64,000 bases of DNA from Azolla caroliniana (Eukaryota; Polypodiophyta): assembly GCA_043228905.1 (NCBI GenBank), contig JBHGNT010000002.1:13020001-13084000 (forward strand). Reading direction: 5' to 3'. The notes below the pieces were generated by a model that saw only the letters and a list, made by a program, of their open reading frames with translations, searched no databases and was not told where the DNA came from. Below, piece by piece: positions 29,361 through 40,948 of this stretch. Position numbers and translations under genes: made by a program. How positions within the stretch are numbered: the stretch's first letter is position 1; every line of letters begins with the position of its first letter.

Positions 29361-32300
29361 ATGGGCGGTTACCTGAAGATCATCAATGCCCCCGCGCACC
29401 TAGATGCCCAAGGTGTGGCCAAACGTATTTGTCCCGAAGCCATCACCAACAACGTGCATCGGGCTGTTTTGGACCTGCAACGGGGAGGGGACCATGAGGT
29501 CGACCTACCCCCGGCATCGAAGATGAAAGCGTACTTCGGTGAGTACTTAGCCTCAGGGAAAGCATATCGCACGTATGGCGGTCCCAACAGAGCTTTCGGG
29601 GATATTGCTTGTATATTAATGGAGTATGCGTTCGTGCATACGAACCCAACGAGCATGCCGCAGAACAAGGCAGCCATCATCATCAACGCGTATGAAGGAA
29701 ACAGAATCGATTGGGGAATCATCACAGGCGAAGGACTCCGCGCCGCCTTAGCTTCATTTCAATCCGGTAAGAAGATGTTGTCTGTTCTTACCCACTTTTT
29801 GATGGTTCTATACCCACCCTCTTCTCTTCCTTCCCCTCGCACACTCACGTCCCCACCACCACCACGAAAGCAGAAAGAGAAATTCGTTGCCATCAGCCAC
29901 GAAGCATGGGAGCCCACATCGCCTCCACCTCCTACCGCCGACCAAAACCTCGCATCTGCACCACCACCCACCGAACCCCAACAAAAAAGGGCAGTTTCCG
30001 AGACCTGCCAAGAATGGGAGGAGGTAGCCACGGAGGACAACACGGCAGATGATGTCACCATTCGACAACCAACGTCGCGCCCCACGGTAACTTCCCCAGG
30101 GCCTAGCCCACGCCCCAACACACAGCAGGTTGCACCACCACGACCCCTGAAAACAAAGCAGGCAGAGGAAACGACACTACCGGCCCCGAAACCCCAAACA
30201 CAGCCGAGCAAGAGAAGACAACTCAACCGCTAGTCCTCGGAAGAACAGAAAGAGCCACAACAGGAGCAAGCCTTAGTTGTCAGACAGAGCAACCTGGCCA
30301 TCATCCTTGAGGAGGCATCGCTGAACCAGGGAAAGATCGAGCATGGGTAGACAACGCAGATCTCGGAGGATGAAGTCCTCGGGTTTCCCCGCGGAGGCTT
30401 ACGAATTTAGTGCGCTCCTACGCCTCGGTACGACATTTGAGTTGGTCGACTTCCTCGCGAGAGCCCAAGTCGCAGCAGCCGCTCGAATGGCGGAAGAGCA
30501 CGCCGAAACAAAAATTATTCAATGCGCGCTAATAGGTGAAATTGAGCCCCAGGAGGACAGGGCTTTACAAAAAATCGGGAGAAAGAAGCAGGCAAAACAG
30601 GCTGCTCTCCTCATGGAGGTCCCCGAGTTGAACACGGCCCTTATCGAGGCATATAGGGACCTGGATCGCACTACGCGGGCAGCCAAAGACATGGCCCGAA
30701 AAATAAAAATAGCCCAAAAACAGGCTAAGATGGCTACAGAATTATGGCACGTTGTGAAACAGAAGCTGGCAGCTTGGGAGCAAAACCGGTCGGAACAACA
30801 ACTCTTGAGCCTTCCGGCCACGACCACTGAGGCCCTCCCAGCCCCTCCACGCATAACAATGATGGATGAAAGCACTGTCACAGATTCAATCCTGACGATG
30901 CAGGCCAGTACACAAACGGACTCGTTACAAATGGTCGATGCCTGCACAACAATCGAGGCGGCCACGCCCATGGAGAAGACAGAGATACCACCCCCTCGTG
31001 CACCCAAGGAGGTGGCAACCCAGACAGAACCCCCGCTCCGGAGCTTAAAGAAGAACAACGGCGAACGGAGAGACACGAACAACGGCATCAGGAGGCGATG
31101 GCTCGCCTAAAAGAAGAAGCTTCCAAGCAGATGGCCGAGATTAGAGCCCAGGCCGACCAAAGGATAAACGAGTAGAACGAAGCACTGGGCCGGGTACAAG
31201 CGCAAGCCGCGGGCAAAGAAGCCGAACTCAAAAGCAAGCTGGAGGAATACGCAGCCACAGTGGCAAAGAAGGAGAAGGAGGTCCTAGACCTATAGGCCGC
31301 GCTTGACAATGCGAAAGACTGGAACCATCGGCAGGAGGAAAGAAATCGCCAACGGGAGGAGAGAATGATCGCGGAGAATGCTGAGCTGCAGAGTCAGCGT
31401 ACGACCCTTAAAGAAATGGCTGACGAGTTTTTCATCAAATGCAAGCTACTTTCGGAGCAAAAAGATGAATTATCGGATTCCTACTTCGCCCTACAAGAAG
31501 AGAAAATCGTCGAACGGGAACAAGTCCGGGCCGTGTGTCAAAAAGAACGAGAGCAAGCCACCAAAGAACTCACCAAGCGTTACAAGCAAGCTATCCAGCT
31601 CGTAACCGTAGAAGCAAAGAACACTCAAGCCATCTATGAACTATGAGCAAAGAAGCTTCGGGCCGAGGTCGACGGCTTAAAACAGGAATTAGCCGCCATC
31701 CAAGCACAGCCCGGCATGGATGAGACACGCATCAGAATACTGATCGAGAAACAACACCAGCACCTTACCAAAAAGGTCGAGGAAACATTAAGTCGCGCAG
31801 GAGAAGAATGGGCAACCCAAGCTGCCGAATTGCATATTTTACGCGTCGATGCCAAGAACCGACGGAAGGAGAGCCGTAGCTTCTACAAAATGGACGAAGC
31901 CAGCATACAAAACCTGCGTGCAGATTTAACCGAGGATTACCAGTCCTTGGCAAAATCTCACACCGCGGCAATCGAGCAAATATTGGAGGACTTCAATGAC
32001 GGTCAGATGTTGTTTCGCCTGGAAGCAGAAGCCTTTGAACGAGAACGACTCGCAACCATCCCAACCAGCCCTCCAACGGCCACAAAGCAGAAGGAAGAAC
32101 CTTCCAGCAAGGAGATCATGGACATGGCACAGGAGGAACTTGCCTCGGCCAACAAACATCCCATGGATGCCCACACGGTACCAGATCCAGTCGAAGTAGA
32201 GATCAGCGCCCTCGAACCCACACCCCCACCAGAAGAATCGGCCGCACCTGAGGCGGACGCCCGAGAAGATATGACACCCCCGGACCAAACTCAACCCCCC

Positions 32301-32378
32301 GCACCGACAGTCCAACCAGACCACCTTGCCACCACCCTGGACCCCGAAAACATCCTCGACATCATAAAAGAGGAATGA
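29361..32378 (+). pseudogene. Gypsy-B post-pol coiled-coil ORF
   Basis: Sense-strand ORF group downstream of integrase. N-terminal globular domain at 29361-29800 (YFGEYLASGKAYRTYGG, then MEYAFVHTNPTSMPQNKAA, then AYEGNRIDWGIITGEGLRAA). A P/T-rich linker follows, then long heptad-like K/E/Q segments (30343-31110, 31365-31646, 31716-32000). An acidic P-rich tail ends ENILDIIKEE. Stops at 30233, 31110 and 31646 split it. Homologous ORFs occur in Gypsy-C, D and G. Position recalls the env-like ORF of Athila, but I see no convincing signal peptide or membrane anchor, and the coiled coils suggest a structural protein. Function unknown. Confidence 0.8.
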
Positions 32379-32450
32379 AACGAGGATCATGCCTAAAAGG
32401 CAATTTTTGTAATATTGTTAGTATTTTGTAAGTCGTGGGTCCAACGGACA

Positions 32451-32476
32451 AGGTCCTGTCCCACGGGCGTGCCAGG
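32451..32476 (+). promoter_or_regulatory. Conserved pre-3'LTR motif of Gypsy-B
   Basis: AAGGTCCTGTCCCACGGG continuing CGTGCCAGG ends exactly where the 3' LTR starts. The core CGGGCGTGCCA is the reverse complement of the start of this element's PBS. There is no polypurine tract here. Confidence 0.7.
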
Positions 32477-32935
32477 TGTTGTCCAGAGGACAGAAATGTA
32501 AAATTAGGAAATTAGCAAACGCCGAGTCCGAGTATCACGGGCCACCGACGGCTCGGTTGTGTATTAGGGGAATAGTTATTTAAACGAGGACCAGTACCTC
32601 AGAGGAGGGGGAAGAAGAAAAATATAGGCGGAAGCACTAGCTGAGCCCCTCGTAACTAGATAATCTTGTAAGGTCACCGGCCGTAGGCCGTGTTCTATAA
32701 TCTTTTCTGTCGCAATAATATATCTGAATTGTGCCCAGTTTGCTCTGGATGTGTCTGTGCTTGATTCATACCTATGATTTGAGCGCCGCCCACGCCTGCC
32801 AAGATCTCGTTAGTGTTTTCTCTTTGAGCACTGTCTCTCTCTCGACGCCTCTGTTACGAGCCTTCACGTACCACGCCCTTGAATACCGATAGCCGCATAT
32901 CTATCGAAGGTGTTCACCCAAAGAAACGGGTAACA
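32477..32935 (+). repeat. Gypsy-B 3' LTR
   Basis: 459 bp with the same ends as the 5' copy; about 16-18 differences counted by eye. The duplication actac follows at 32936-32940 and then copia I gag resumes. Confidence 0.92.
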
Positions 32936-32972
32936 ACTACTCCTGCTCAGTTCCCTCCCAGATAGCTGGGAG

Positions 32973-33352
32973 TGTTGGCCGGTCAGAAGAGCAAGGACAA
33001 GTGGGAAGGCGGATCGGATAATAGGAAGTAATAGTAGAATTATTATTCGGAGGGACGGATTCGGTACAGTTGTACCGATCCGGATCCGAACCGATTCGGA
33101 TGTCGGTTGCCTAAGCGCACCGATTGTAACCTTGCCGGATGCCTATAAAAGGATCCGATGATTTGTAAAGTGTTTCGACGGAAGTAATACAATAGTACTT
33201 ATTGTGTATTTATCTGTATCTCGTATTGTTTGCCGTCCGTGCTTAATTGTAATCATCTTATGCGTGGAACCTAGCATCCAATCCTTACCACCCCTTTGGA
33301 GAAGTGTCGGGTAGACACCTGTGTTGAGGCTAGTCCGGCCAGACATACAACA
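32973..33352 (+). repeat. Gypsy-C 5' LTR
   Basis: 380 bp, TGTTGGCCGGTCAG to ACATACAACA. It has a TATAAAAGG box at about 33145 and the GGATCCGAACC zone also seen in Gypsy-D/G LTRs. Partner 44200-44578. Confidence 0.93.
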
Positions 33353-33358
33353 CTATTT

Positions 33359-33377
33359 TGGCGACCACGATTCCTGC
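33359..33377 (+). other. Primer binding site of Gypsy-C
   Basis: TGGCGACCACGATTCCTGC, six bases inside the LTR, identical to the Gypsy-A PBS. Confidence 0.8.
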
Positions 33378-33395
33378 AAAGTGCAGAGGACAACC

Positions 33396-35640
33396 GAGGG
33401 ATGGTTGTCTAGACCAAACAACGACCACATCACCGAACGAGGGAGACGATACACCGAACGCGAGCAACGACGGGAAGCCCTGCAGCAGGCCGTCGACGAG
33501 ATCTGGCGGGATCGGTCATTCTCCAAAACTCTTCGGAGAGTCGTAGAAGAAGCACTACAGTTCCGGGTTCTGCAAATCCCCGACGAAGGCAGTAGCATAA
33601 CAAGCCTGCAAGAGGCGGAAAGGATACTGCAGACGCTCGCCGCGGGCGACGGGGACTCGGAAGCATTCGCAACACTTGAGGCGGAGTCGGAAAGCGACGG
33701 AAGCGTTGCATCCCGGTATAAAAGCAGCCACGACACACCAAACGACCGGGAGGACGAGGGGTCGGAAGACTCAGTAACACCGGCGCCAGAGGAAGAAATA
33801 ACCCTGGAATTCAGTGACCGGCAACTGCCGAGGAAGGCTGACCGGATACCGACAACAACCGCGAGGGAACCAAAGGAGCAGATACCGACAACACCCGCGG
33901 AGGAACCAACGGACCGGACACCGGCAACACCCGCGGAGGAACCAAAGGTTCTCACACCAACGCCAACAGCGAATAGGGAACAGGAGAGTCAGTTGGACGA
34001 CACGATGCCGTACCCATACCCAAAGTACCTGGATGAGGCCGACGCGGAGGCACACGTGTACGCATTCCTCCAAACATGGGAAGCCAACCATATCTCCCAA
34101 AGACTGACGGAACCCGAAGCCGAACGATCCAAAATCGCCGAATTCGGCATAACCTTAGAAGGACCGGCGGCCCAATGGCACGCAAAACATTTACCAGGCA
34201 CCTTTGCCACATTCGATGCCTTGAAGGCCAGATTCCTCAGGTTTTTTCACAGACAATTTGAGCAAAGGGAATTGGTCGGGTAGTTCTACACCACCCGGCA
34301 GGAAGAAAACGAGACTATGCCACAATTCATCATTCGGTTCCAGACCCTGCACAGCCAACTGACAAGAGCACCACCCGAAGACGAAGCCAAAGCAGTCTTT
34401 CTGGCCGCACTGAAAGAGCCACTTCGAACAATGTGCGGAGTCCTTGATTTCCAAACCAGCACAATGGACCAGGTTATTGATCGGGTTTTAGAAATGGACA
34501 AGACTAGCCCCTTCTTGTCGATGGGGATGTTACACCGGGCACTCCCAAAAGAGGAAGACCTGAGGTTCCGACAGGCCTTACAATGTACAACATGCCTAAA
34601 TTCGGGGCACTCAACAGTAGACTACACCCTGCGGACACAATGTGTGATCTGCAACTCTCGAGCCCATACAACGGACCGATGCGAATACAACCTATTAAAT
34701 CGGCAGGCAGCACCGGTTCGACACATAGAACCGCGCAATCAGAACCCGGACGAGGATCGGTTCCGGAGAGACGACCGCTACCAACGCGAACGCGGTAACA
34801 GATACGCTGATAGAAGACGCGACAACTACGACCGAGAGGAGAGACGCAAAGAAAGCTACCCCCGGGACCGGTACGACTGAGACGGAGCCCCGGAATACGA
34901 CCGACGCGGAGAAGAGAGGCGACAAGGGAACCAAAATTTCTGACGGAATCAGAAGCGTGGATTTTTCCGAAGAGAGGAACGTCGGGAGGCAGCAAGGAAT
35001 GACAACCCGGTATCCGTACCGGATAACCGAAAAACCGAAGACGACCGCCGGAGCATACCCACCCTCCAAACCAGGGACAAAGGAGAAACGAGCAACAGTC
35101 ACAAGGTGTACTGTTATTACTGCCGCAAGGAAGGCCACTATAGTAACCAATGCCCAAGCAAAAGCTATGACAAGCAGCCGGAAGTCAACATGGTTACAGC
35201 CGAAATAACAGAAGTACAGCAGGTCACAACCCGGTCAAAGGGAAAGACCGCCGAGTGGGAGGCCCAGGAGGCAATCAGAAAACAAGCGACACAATGGATC
35301 AAGGAGGCCAATGAACAGAATGCGGCAGAAGTAAGAGACCAAAATATGCCAAAAGACGAAGAAATCATACAGCCAGGAGAAAACCCGACGTGGCAAGCGC
35401 TATAGGACTGTCAAATCGTGATGCCGTTAGCATGACTACTACAGTTAGTGCCACGATTTACGGCAGATCTACAGGCATCCGTCAGCAAACTGAAGCCGAC
35501 GCCAACACCGGCATTCTTCTCCAACCCGGAGGAAGGACCAGCGGTGGTCAATACAAGTAGCCCGGCAATCACGACAATCGTGAAAGGAAAGGAAATTGCT
35601 GGAATGATTATTGACGGAGGCTCCGGGGTAAATGTCATCA
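33396..35640 (+). pseudogene. Gypsy-C gag and protease start, first copy
   Basis: The gag N-terminus (PNNDHITERGRRYTEREQRR, the equivalent of the Gypsy-A start) runs to TAG at 34283. It then continues through the capsid end and knuckles CTTCLNSGHSTVDY and CVICNSRAHTTDRC, an R/D/Y tract, the knuckle CYYCRKEGHYSNQC and the start of protease (DGGSGVNVIT). It then jumps back to mid-gag at 35641, the start of a tandem duplicate. A TGA at 34880 and frame breaks are present. In the first knuckle the final cysteine is tyrosine; the second copy retains it. Confidence 0.85.
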
Positions 35641-37094
35641 CTTACCGGGCAGCTTTGCCACATTCGATGCCTTGAAGGCCAGATTCCTCAGGCTTTTTCA
35701 CAGACAATTTGAGCAAAGGGAATTGGTCGGGCAATTCTACACCACCCGGCAGGAAGAGAATGAGACTGTGCCACAATTCATCATTCGGTTTCAGACCCTG
35801 CATAGCCAACTGACAAGAGCACCACCCGAAGACGAAGCCAAAGCAGTCTTTTTGGCTGCACTGAAAGAGCCACTTCGAACAATGTGCGGAGTCCTTGATT
35901 TCCAAACCAGCACAATGGACCAAGTTATTGATCGGGTTTTAGAAATGGACAAGACTAGCCCCTTCTTGTCGATGGGGATGTTACACCGGGCACTCCCAAA
36001 GGAGGAAGACCTGAGGTTCCGACAGGCCTTACAATGTACAACATGCCTAAATTCGGGGCACTCAACAGTAGACTGCACCACCCTGCGGACACAATGTACG
36101 ATCTGCAACTCTCGAGCCCATACAACGGACCGATGCGAATATAACCTGTTAAATCGGCAGGCAGCACCGGTTCGACACATAGAACCGCGCAATCAGAACC
36201 CGGACGAGGATCGATTCCGGAGAGACGACCGCTACCAACGCGAACGCGGTAACAGATACGCTGATAGCAGACGCGATAACTATGACCGAGAGGAGAGACG
36301 CAGAGATAGCTACCCCCGGGACCGGTACGACCGAGACGAATCCCCGGAATACGAACGACGCAAAGAAGAGAGGCGACAAGGGAACCGAAATTTCCGACGG
36401 AATCAGAAGCGTGGATTTTTCCGAAGAGAGGAACGTCGGGAGGCAGCGAGGAATGATAACCCGGTATCGGTACCGGATAACCGAAAAACCGAAGACAACT
36501 GCCGGAGCATACCCACCCTCCAAACCGGGGACAAAGAAGAAACGAGCAACAGTTGCAAGGTGTACTGTTATTACTGCCATAAGGAAGGCCACTATAGTAA
36601 CCAATGCCCAAGCAAAACCAATGACAAGCAGCCGGAAGTCAACATGGTTACAACCGAAATAACAGAAGTACAGTAGGTCACAACCCGGTCAAAGGGAAAG
36701 ACCGCCGAGTGGGAGGCCCAGGAGACAATCAGAAAACAAGCGACACAATGGATCAAGGAGGCCAATGAACAGAATGCGGCAGAAGTAAGAGACCAAAATA
36801 TGCCAAAAGACAAAGAAATCATACAGCCAAGAGAAAACCCGACGTGGCAAGCGCTACAGGACTGTCAAATCGTGCTACCGTTAGCATGACTACTACAGTT
36901 AGTGCCGCGGTTTACGGCAGACCTACAGGCATCCGTCAGCAAACCGAAGCTGACGCCAGCACCGACATTCTTCTCCAACCCGGAGGAAGGACCAGCGGTG
37001 GTCGATACAAGTAGCCCGGCGATCACGGCAATCGTGAAAGGAAAGGAAATTGCTGGAACGATTATTGACGGAGGCTCCGGGGTAAATGTCATCA
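34190..37094 (+). repeat. 1.45-kb tandem duplication of mid-gag to protease in Gypsy-C
   Basis: 34190-35640 and 35641-37094 are tandem copies: offset 1451 bp at the start and 1454 at the end because of one 3-bp indel. In a 190-base sample about ten positions differ, far more than the 0.5% between the LTRs. The duplicate therefore looks older than this insertion, or arose by a switch between different genomic RNAs. Confidence 0.93.
35672..36676 (+). pseudogene. Gypsy-C gag, second (duplicate) copy
   Basis: 334-residue frame containing capsid end (FLRLFHRQFEQRELVGQF), knuckles CTTCLNSGHSTVDC, CTICNSRAHTTDRC and CYYCHKEGHYSNQC, and the Y/D/R-rich stretch. It ends at TAG 36674-36676 where the first copy has CAG, a C-to-T change in a CHG context. 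The first copy in turn has TAG at 34281-34283 where this one has CAA. Confidence 0.85.
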
Positions 37095-38995
37095 GCCAAC
37101 AGACATGCAACGACCTGGGCATCCGGGAATGGGAACCATGCCCCTTTTGGTTACGCATGGCGGATACCAGCTCAGTCCGACCGACCGGGCTTATCCGGGA
37201 TTTGGAAGTAACGATCGGAGGCCACGTATTCCGGATATCGGCCGTGGTGCTGCAGCTGAATGTACAAGGCGTGTACCCCCTACTGCTAGGACGACCATGG
37301 CTGCGAACGACGCATATCAAGCAGAGCTGGCAAAAGAACATGATCACATTCCGGCGAGGGAAAACAAAGGTACGAGTAACGACGCAACCACGGGTGATCA
37401 CCAGTAAGGAAGCAACTCCATTGTATGCGAAAAGCATTAACATGTTGGAGGGATTACCGGACGAGGAAGTCGAGCGGTACCTCGAGGAACACCCACGAAT
37501 CGTCCCACTATTTGAGGTGGATATCACGGCGGCAGTAGAACCGTACATTACGACGCCGGAAGAACCGGACCAAGCGGTGATCCGGGAACTACGACAAGCG
37601 CAGGAATCCCTAGAGAGGGAAATGACGATATCCCAAAGGGTAAAAGCATCCCAACTCGAGGAGGTGGACCTCGGCACAGCAGACAAGCCCCGACCAGTAA
37701 ATGTTGCAAAGGAATTGCCGAAGGAAGAAAAGAAGGCAATGGTAGCATTGTTAACAGACTTCAAGGATGTGTTCGCGTGGTCGTACGAAGACATGCGAGG
37801 GCTGGACCCCCAGCTCTATCAGCACCAAATTCACCTAAGTACGGACGTGAAACCGATTGCTCAACGCAGGTACCGGATGAATCCGAATTATGCGGCAAAG
37901 GTGAAGGAGGAAATTGATAAGCTCCTCTGGGTCAGATTTATCCGACCGGTCAAGCAGGCAACCTGGCTAAGTCCGATAGAGGTGGTCCCGAAAAAGAACG
38001 GAAAAATCCGGGTATGCGTGGACTACCGAAAACTGAATGCCGTGACAGTGACCGATGCGTTTCCACTGCCATTTACGGACGGGGTGTTAGATGCGGTAGC
38101 CGGGCACGAAGTTTACAGCTTCCTGGATGGATTTAGCGGCTACAACCAAATACGAATGAACCCGGCCGACCAAGAGAAGACAGCGTTCGTGACGGAATGG
38201 GGAGTGTTCGTCACGGTCGTGATGATGTTCGGACTAAAGACGGCTCCAGCGACCTTTCAAAGGATAATAATGGAAATTTTCGGGGAATATATCCCCGGTT
38301 TTATGCAGGTCTTCCTTGACGATTTCGCGGTCTACAGCCGGCACGGAGAGCATCTCGATCACCTCCGGCTGTGCTTGGAGAAGTGCCGCGAGTACCGATT
38401 GAGCCTGAATCCGGCCAAGTGCGTCTTTGGAGTGGCAAGCGGAAACTTGCTAGGGCACGTGGTGAGTAAGGAAGGAATCGCGGTAGATCCGGATAAAGTC
38501 AAGGCGATTCTCGATGCACCAGCACCAAGTAACGCAAAGGCTTTAAGCCGGTTCCTGGGCCAAATAAGGTGGCATAGCTGGATGATACGGCACCTCGCGG
38601 ACTTCGCTACACCGTTACATACCGCCGTACATAGGGTACCCTTCCTATGGGCAGAGACGGAGGAGGAAGCCTACAAAGCGTTGAAGGTCATGCTGTCGCA
38701 AGCTCCGGTGGTGCAACCGCCGGATTGGAGAAAAAGCTTTCACGTCTTCGTCGACGCGTCGGACGTAGCAATCGGCAGCGTTCTGATGCAACTCACAGAG
38801 CCGAAATGGTACCGACCGGTGTACTACGCAAGCCGGAAACTCTCAAAAGCCGAACGGAATTACTCTACGACGGAACGCGAGGCATTGGGAATGGTGTATA
38901 GTGTCACAAAGTACAGGCACTATCTGCTCGGAAGGAAGTTTTCCTTCCATGTCGACCATCGGCACTACTCTACCTGGTCTCGAAGGCATCCCTGA
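36902..38995 (+). pseudogene. Gypsy-C protease-RT-RNase H
   Basis: 697-residue open frame: protease DGGSGVNVIS; connecting acidic linker; RT with IRVCVDYRKLNA and FLDDFAVYSRH; RNase H start FVDASDVAIGSVLM and YSTTEREALGMVYS. After VDH the frame shifts: one T of the SALLYLV coding sequence is missing near 38961, and the ORF ends out of frame at 38995. The remainder continues in another frame from 39019. Otherwise well preserved, as expected for a young copy. Confidence 0.9.
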
Positions 38996-39018
38996 CGGGA
39001 AAAATTGCACGGTGGACA

Positions 39019-40656
39019 TTGCTACTACAGGAATTTGAATTCGACATTTTCCACCGACCCGGGGCGCAGCATGCGGTAGCGGACTATCTAAGCAGACTTG
39101 AATCCGGAGAAGCAGGGGACGGCGTCCAGGATGAGTTTCCCGACGCCGAATTGTTCCGGATCACGACGAAACCGGCAACGGATACAACGGTAGCCGACGA
39201 AGACACATGGCTAACTGAGATGCACCAGTTCCTGAGCACCGGAGTTCCCCCGGACAACATGAACCGCGATGAAAGGAAAAGGGTAGCAGTAAGAAGTAGA
39301 CATTTCTGCTTGGTTGGAGACACCCTCTATCACAAGGGGGCAGATGGCATCTGGAGGCGAGCAGTGCGGAGCGATGAGAAGGATCTAATCCTCAGGGAAG
39401 CCCACTGTGGAATTGCCGGCGGGCATTATGCCGGCGACGCAACCGCTCGGAAAATATGGCAGAGCGGACTATGGTGGCCGACCACCCGAAAAGATGCCGT
39501 GAAGTATAGCAAAGAATGCGATTTGTGTCAACGACTGGGCCAACCCACAGAGCAGGCCCGGATGCCACACCACCCGGTCTTGCCCTTAGAACCGTTTCAA
39601 AAGTGGGGGTTGGACTTTGTCGGTCCCTTCAAACCACCGGCAATGCGAACCGGAAATCGGTATGTCATAGTGGCGACCGACTATTGCACCAAATGGGTAG
39701 AAGCAAAGGCCTTACGGGACAACACGGCCGCTTCCACGGCAAAGTTTCTGTACGAATGCATATGGTGCCGGTATGGATGCCCGATCGAGCTTATAAGTGA
39801 CCAAGGAGGACATTTTCTCGGGCAGGTAGTAGAAAGCCTGACGTCATTTTACGCGGTGGTACATAAAAAGAGTACACCCTACTACCCTCAAGCCAATGGA
39901 CTGGCGGAATCAACGAACAAAACTCTGCAGAACATCCTACGAAAAATCGTCAACGAGAACCAGACCGACTGGGATATGAAATTGCAAAGCGTGCTATGGG
40001 CGTACCGAACAACGTACAAAACCAGCATCCGGACAACCCCGTTCCGACTAGCATTCGGGTTAGAAGCGGTCATGCCGGTAGAGTTCCAGATCCCCAGCTT
40101 ACGGATTCAGGTAAAGGAGCGTTTAAGTGAGAACGAGTCCGAACGAATCCGACTGGCAACGCTGTTGGAATTAGAGGAAAACCGAATAGCCAGCTTACTA
40201 CAACTCGAACTGGAGCAAAGGAGGAGAAAAGCCTTCGTGGACCGACATTGGCGTGGCAATGAAAAGGAGTTCGAAGTCGGGAAACCGGTGCTACTATTCC
40301 AGACAAGGATGGGGAACATGCCGGGAAAGTTGCGGTTTCGATGGACCGGACCGTTCTGGATCACCAAGGAGTACAATGGGTCGTATCAGCTCGGCACGTT
40401 GTCTGGAGATGTCATCGGAAAGTGGGCAAATGGATTTCGGCTAAAGCCGTATAAAGGAAATATGCCAGCCAACCCGTTCAAGCGAAACCCGGAAATCCGG
40501 CAAGAGGAAGAACCGACACCGACAGACGTTGTTGAAGACATTCGGACCGAGGAAGAACCGACACCAACAAACGCTGCTGAAGACATTCGGACCGAGGAAG
40601 AACCGACACCGATACTGACGAGGACCTTCCCGGAAAACCGACACGAACCGACCTGA
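39019..40656 (+). CDS. Gypsy-C RNase H end and integrase
   Basis: 545-residue open frame. RNase H end LLLQEFEFDIFHRPG and ADYLSRLE; integrase finger HCGIAGGHYAG with CDLCQR; catalytic D, D and E in GLDFVGPF, SDQGGHF and LAESTNK; C-terminal SH3-like region around LLFQTRMGNMPGKLRFRWTG and GSYQLGTL. The tail has a 15-residue tandem repeat (EEEPTPT plus a variable D/N-V/A-V/A EDIRT) two and a half times, and no chromodomain. It would be fused to the upstream frame were it not for the 1-base deletion. Confidence 0.88.
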   Translation: MLLQEFEFDIFHRPGAQHAVADYLSRLESGEAGDGVQDEFPDAELFRITTKPATDTTVADEDTWLTEMHQFLSTGVPPDNMNRDERKRVAVRSRHFCLVGDTLYHKGADGIWRRAVRSDEKDLILREAHCGIAGGHYAGDATARKIWQSGLWWPTTRKDAVKYSKECDLCQRLGQPTEQARMPHHPVLPLEPFQKWGLDFVGPFKPPAMRTGNRYVIVATDYCTKWVEAKALRDNTAASTAKFLYECIWCRYGCPIELISDQGGHFLGQVVESLTSFYAVVHKKSTPYYPQANGLAESTNKTLQNILRKIVNENQTDWDMKLQSVLWAYRTTYKTSIRTTPFRLAFGLEAVMPVEFQIPSLRIQVKERLSENESERIRLATLLELEENRIASLLQLELEQRRRKAFVDRHWRGNEKEFEVGKPVLLFQTRMGNMPGKLRFRWTGPFWITKEYNGSYQLGTLSGDVIGKWANGFRLKPYKGNMPANPFKRNPEIRQEEEPTPTDVVEDIRTEEEPTPTNAAEDIRTEEEPTPILTRTFPENRHEPT

Positions 40657-40706
40657 ACCAACCCGAACAAAGCGGGGGGGAATAGCAAATGACGTGGTCC
40701 AAGCAA

Positions 40707-40836
40707 AAGAAAAATAAATAAATAAATAAATAATAAAAATAAAAATAAAAATAAAAATAAAAATAAAATAAAATAAAATAAATAAAAAATAAAAATAAAA
40801 AAAATAAAAAATAAAAAATAAAAATAAAAATAAAAA
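40707..40836 (+). repeat. AAATA-type microsatellite between pol and the post-pol ORF
   Basis: About 130 bases of AAATA/AAAATA repeats, directly after the integrase stop and before the coiled-coil ORF of Gypsy-C. Gypsy-B lacks it in the corresponding spacer. Confidence 0.95.
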
Positions 40837-40948
40837 TGACGTGGGCAGAATCGACGCGAATCATCGTAATGATGGGGAGATCACAAGAGGTGGGAGCGCC
40901 ACCATGCAACGAAGCGGCGCCATGCATTAAAGAAGGACGTGTGCGCAC

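Larger units (their letters stand above)
22938..32935 (+). mobile_element. Gypsy-B: Tat/Athila-like retrotransposon
   Basis: About 10 kb, LTR to LTR, flanked by actac (22933-22937 and 32936-32940) inside the copia I gag. It has gag, pol and a post-pol coiled-coil ORF on the plus strand, all decayed by stops and frameshifts. The LTR pair differs at about 4% by eye, consistent with an old insertion. LTR sequence and PBS (TGGCACGCCCGG) differ from Gypsy-A, C and D, so it is a separate family with the same gene order. Confidence 0.93.

Noticed and set aside
29361-32378. An envelope gene by position
   Set aside because: No convincing signal peptide, transmembrane helix or cleavage site; coiled coils and acidic tails dominate.
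33143-33346. Minus-strand ORF that recurs at 44370-44705
   Set aside because: Both lie in the two LTR copies of Gypsy-C; the duplication is the LTR pair, not a gene family.
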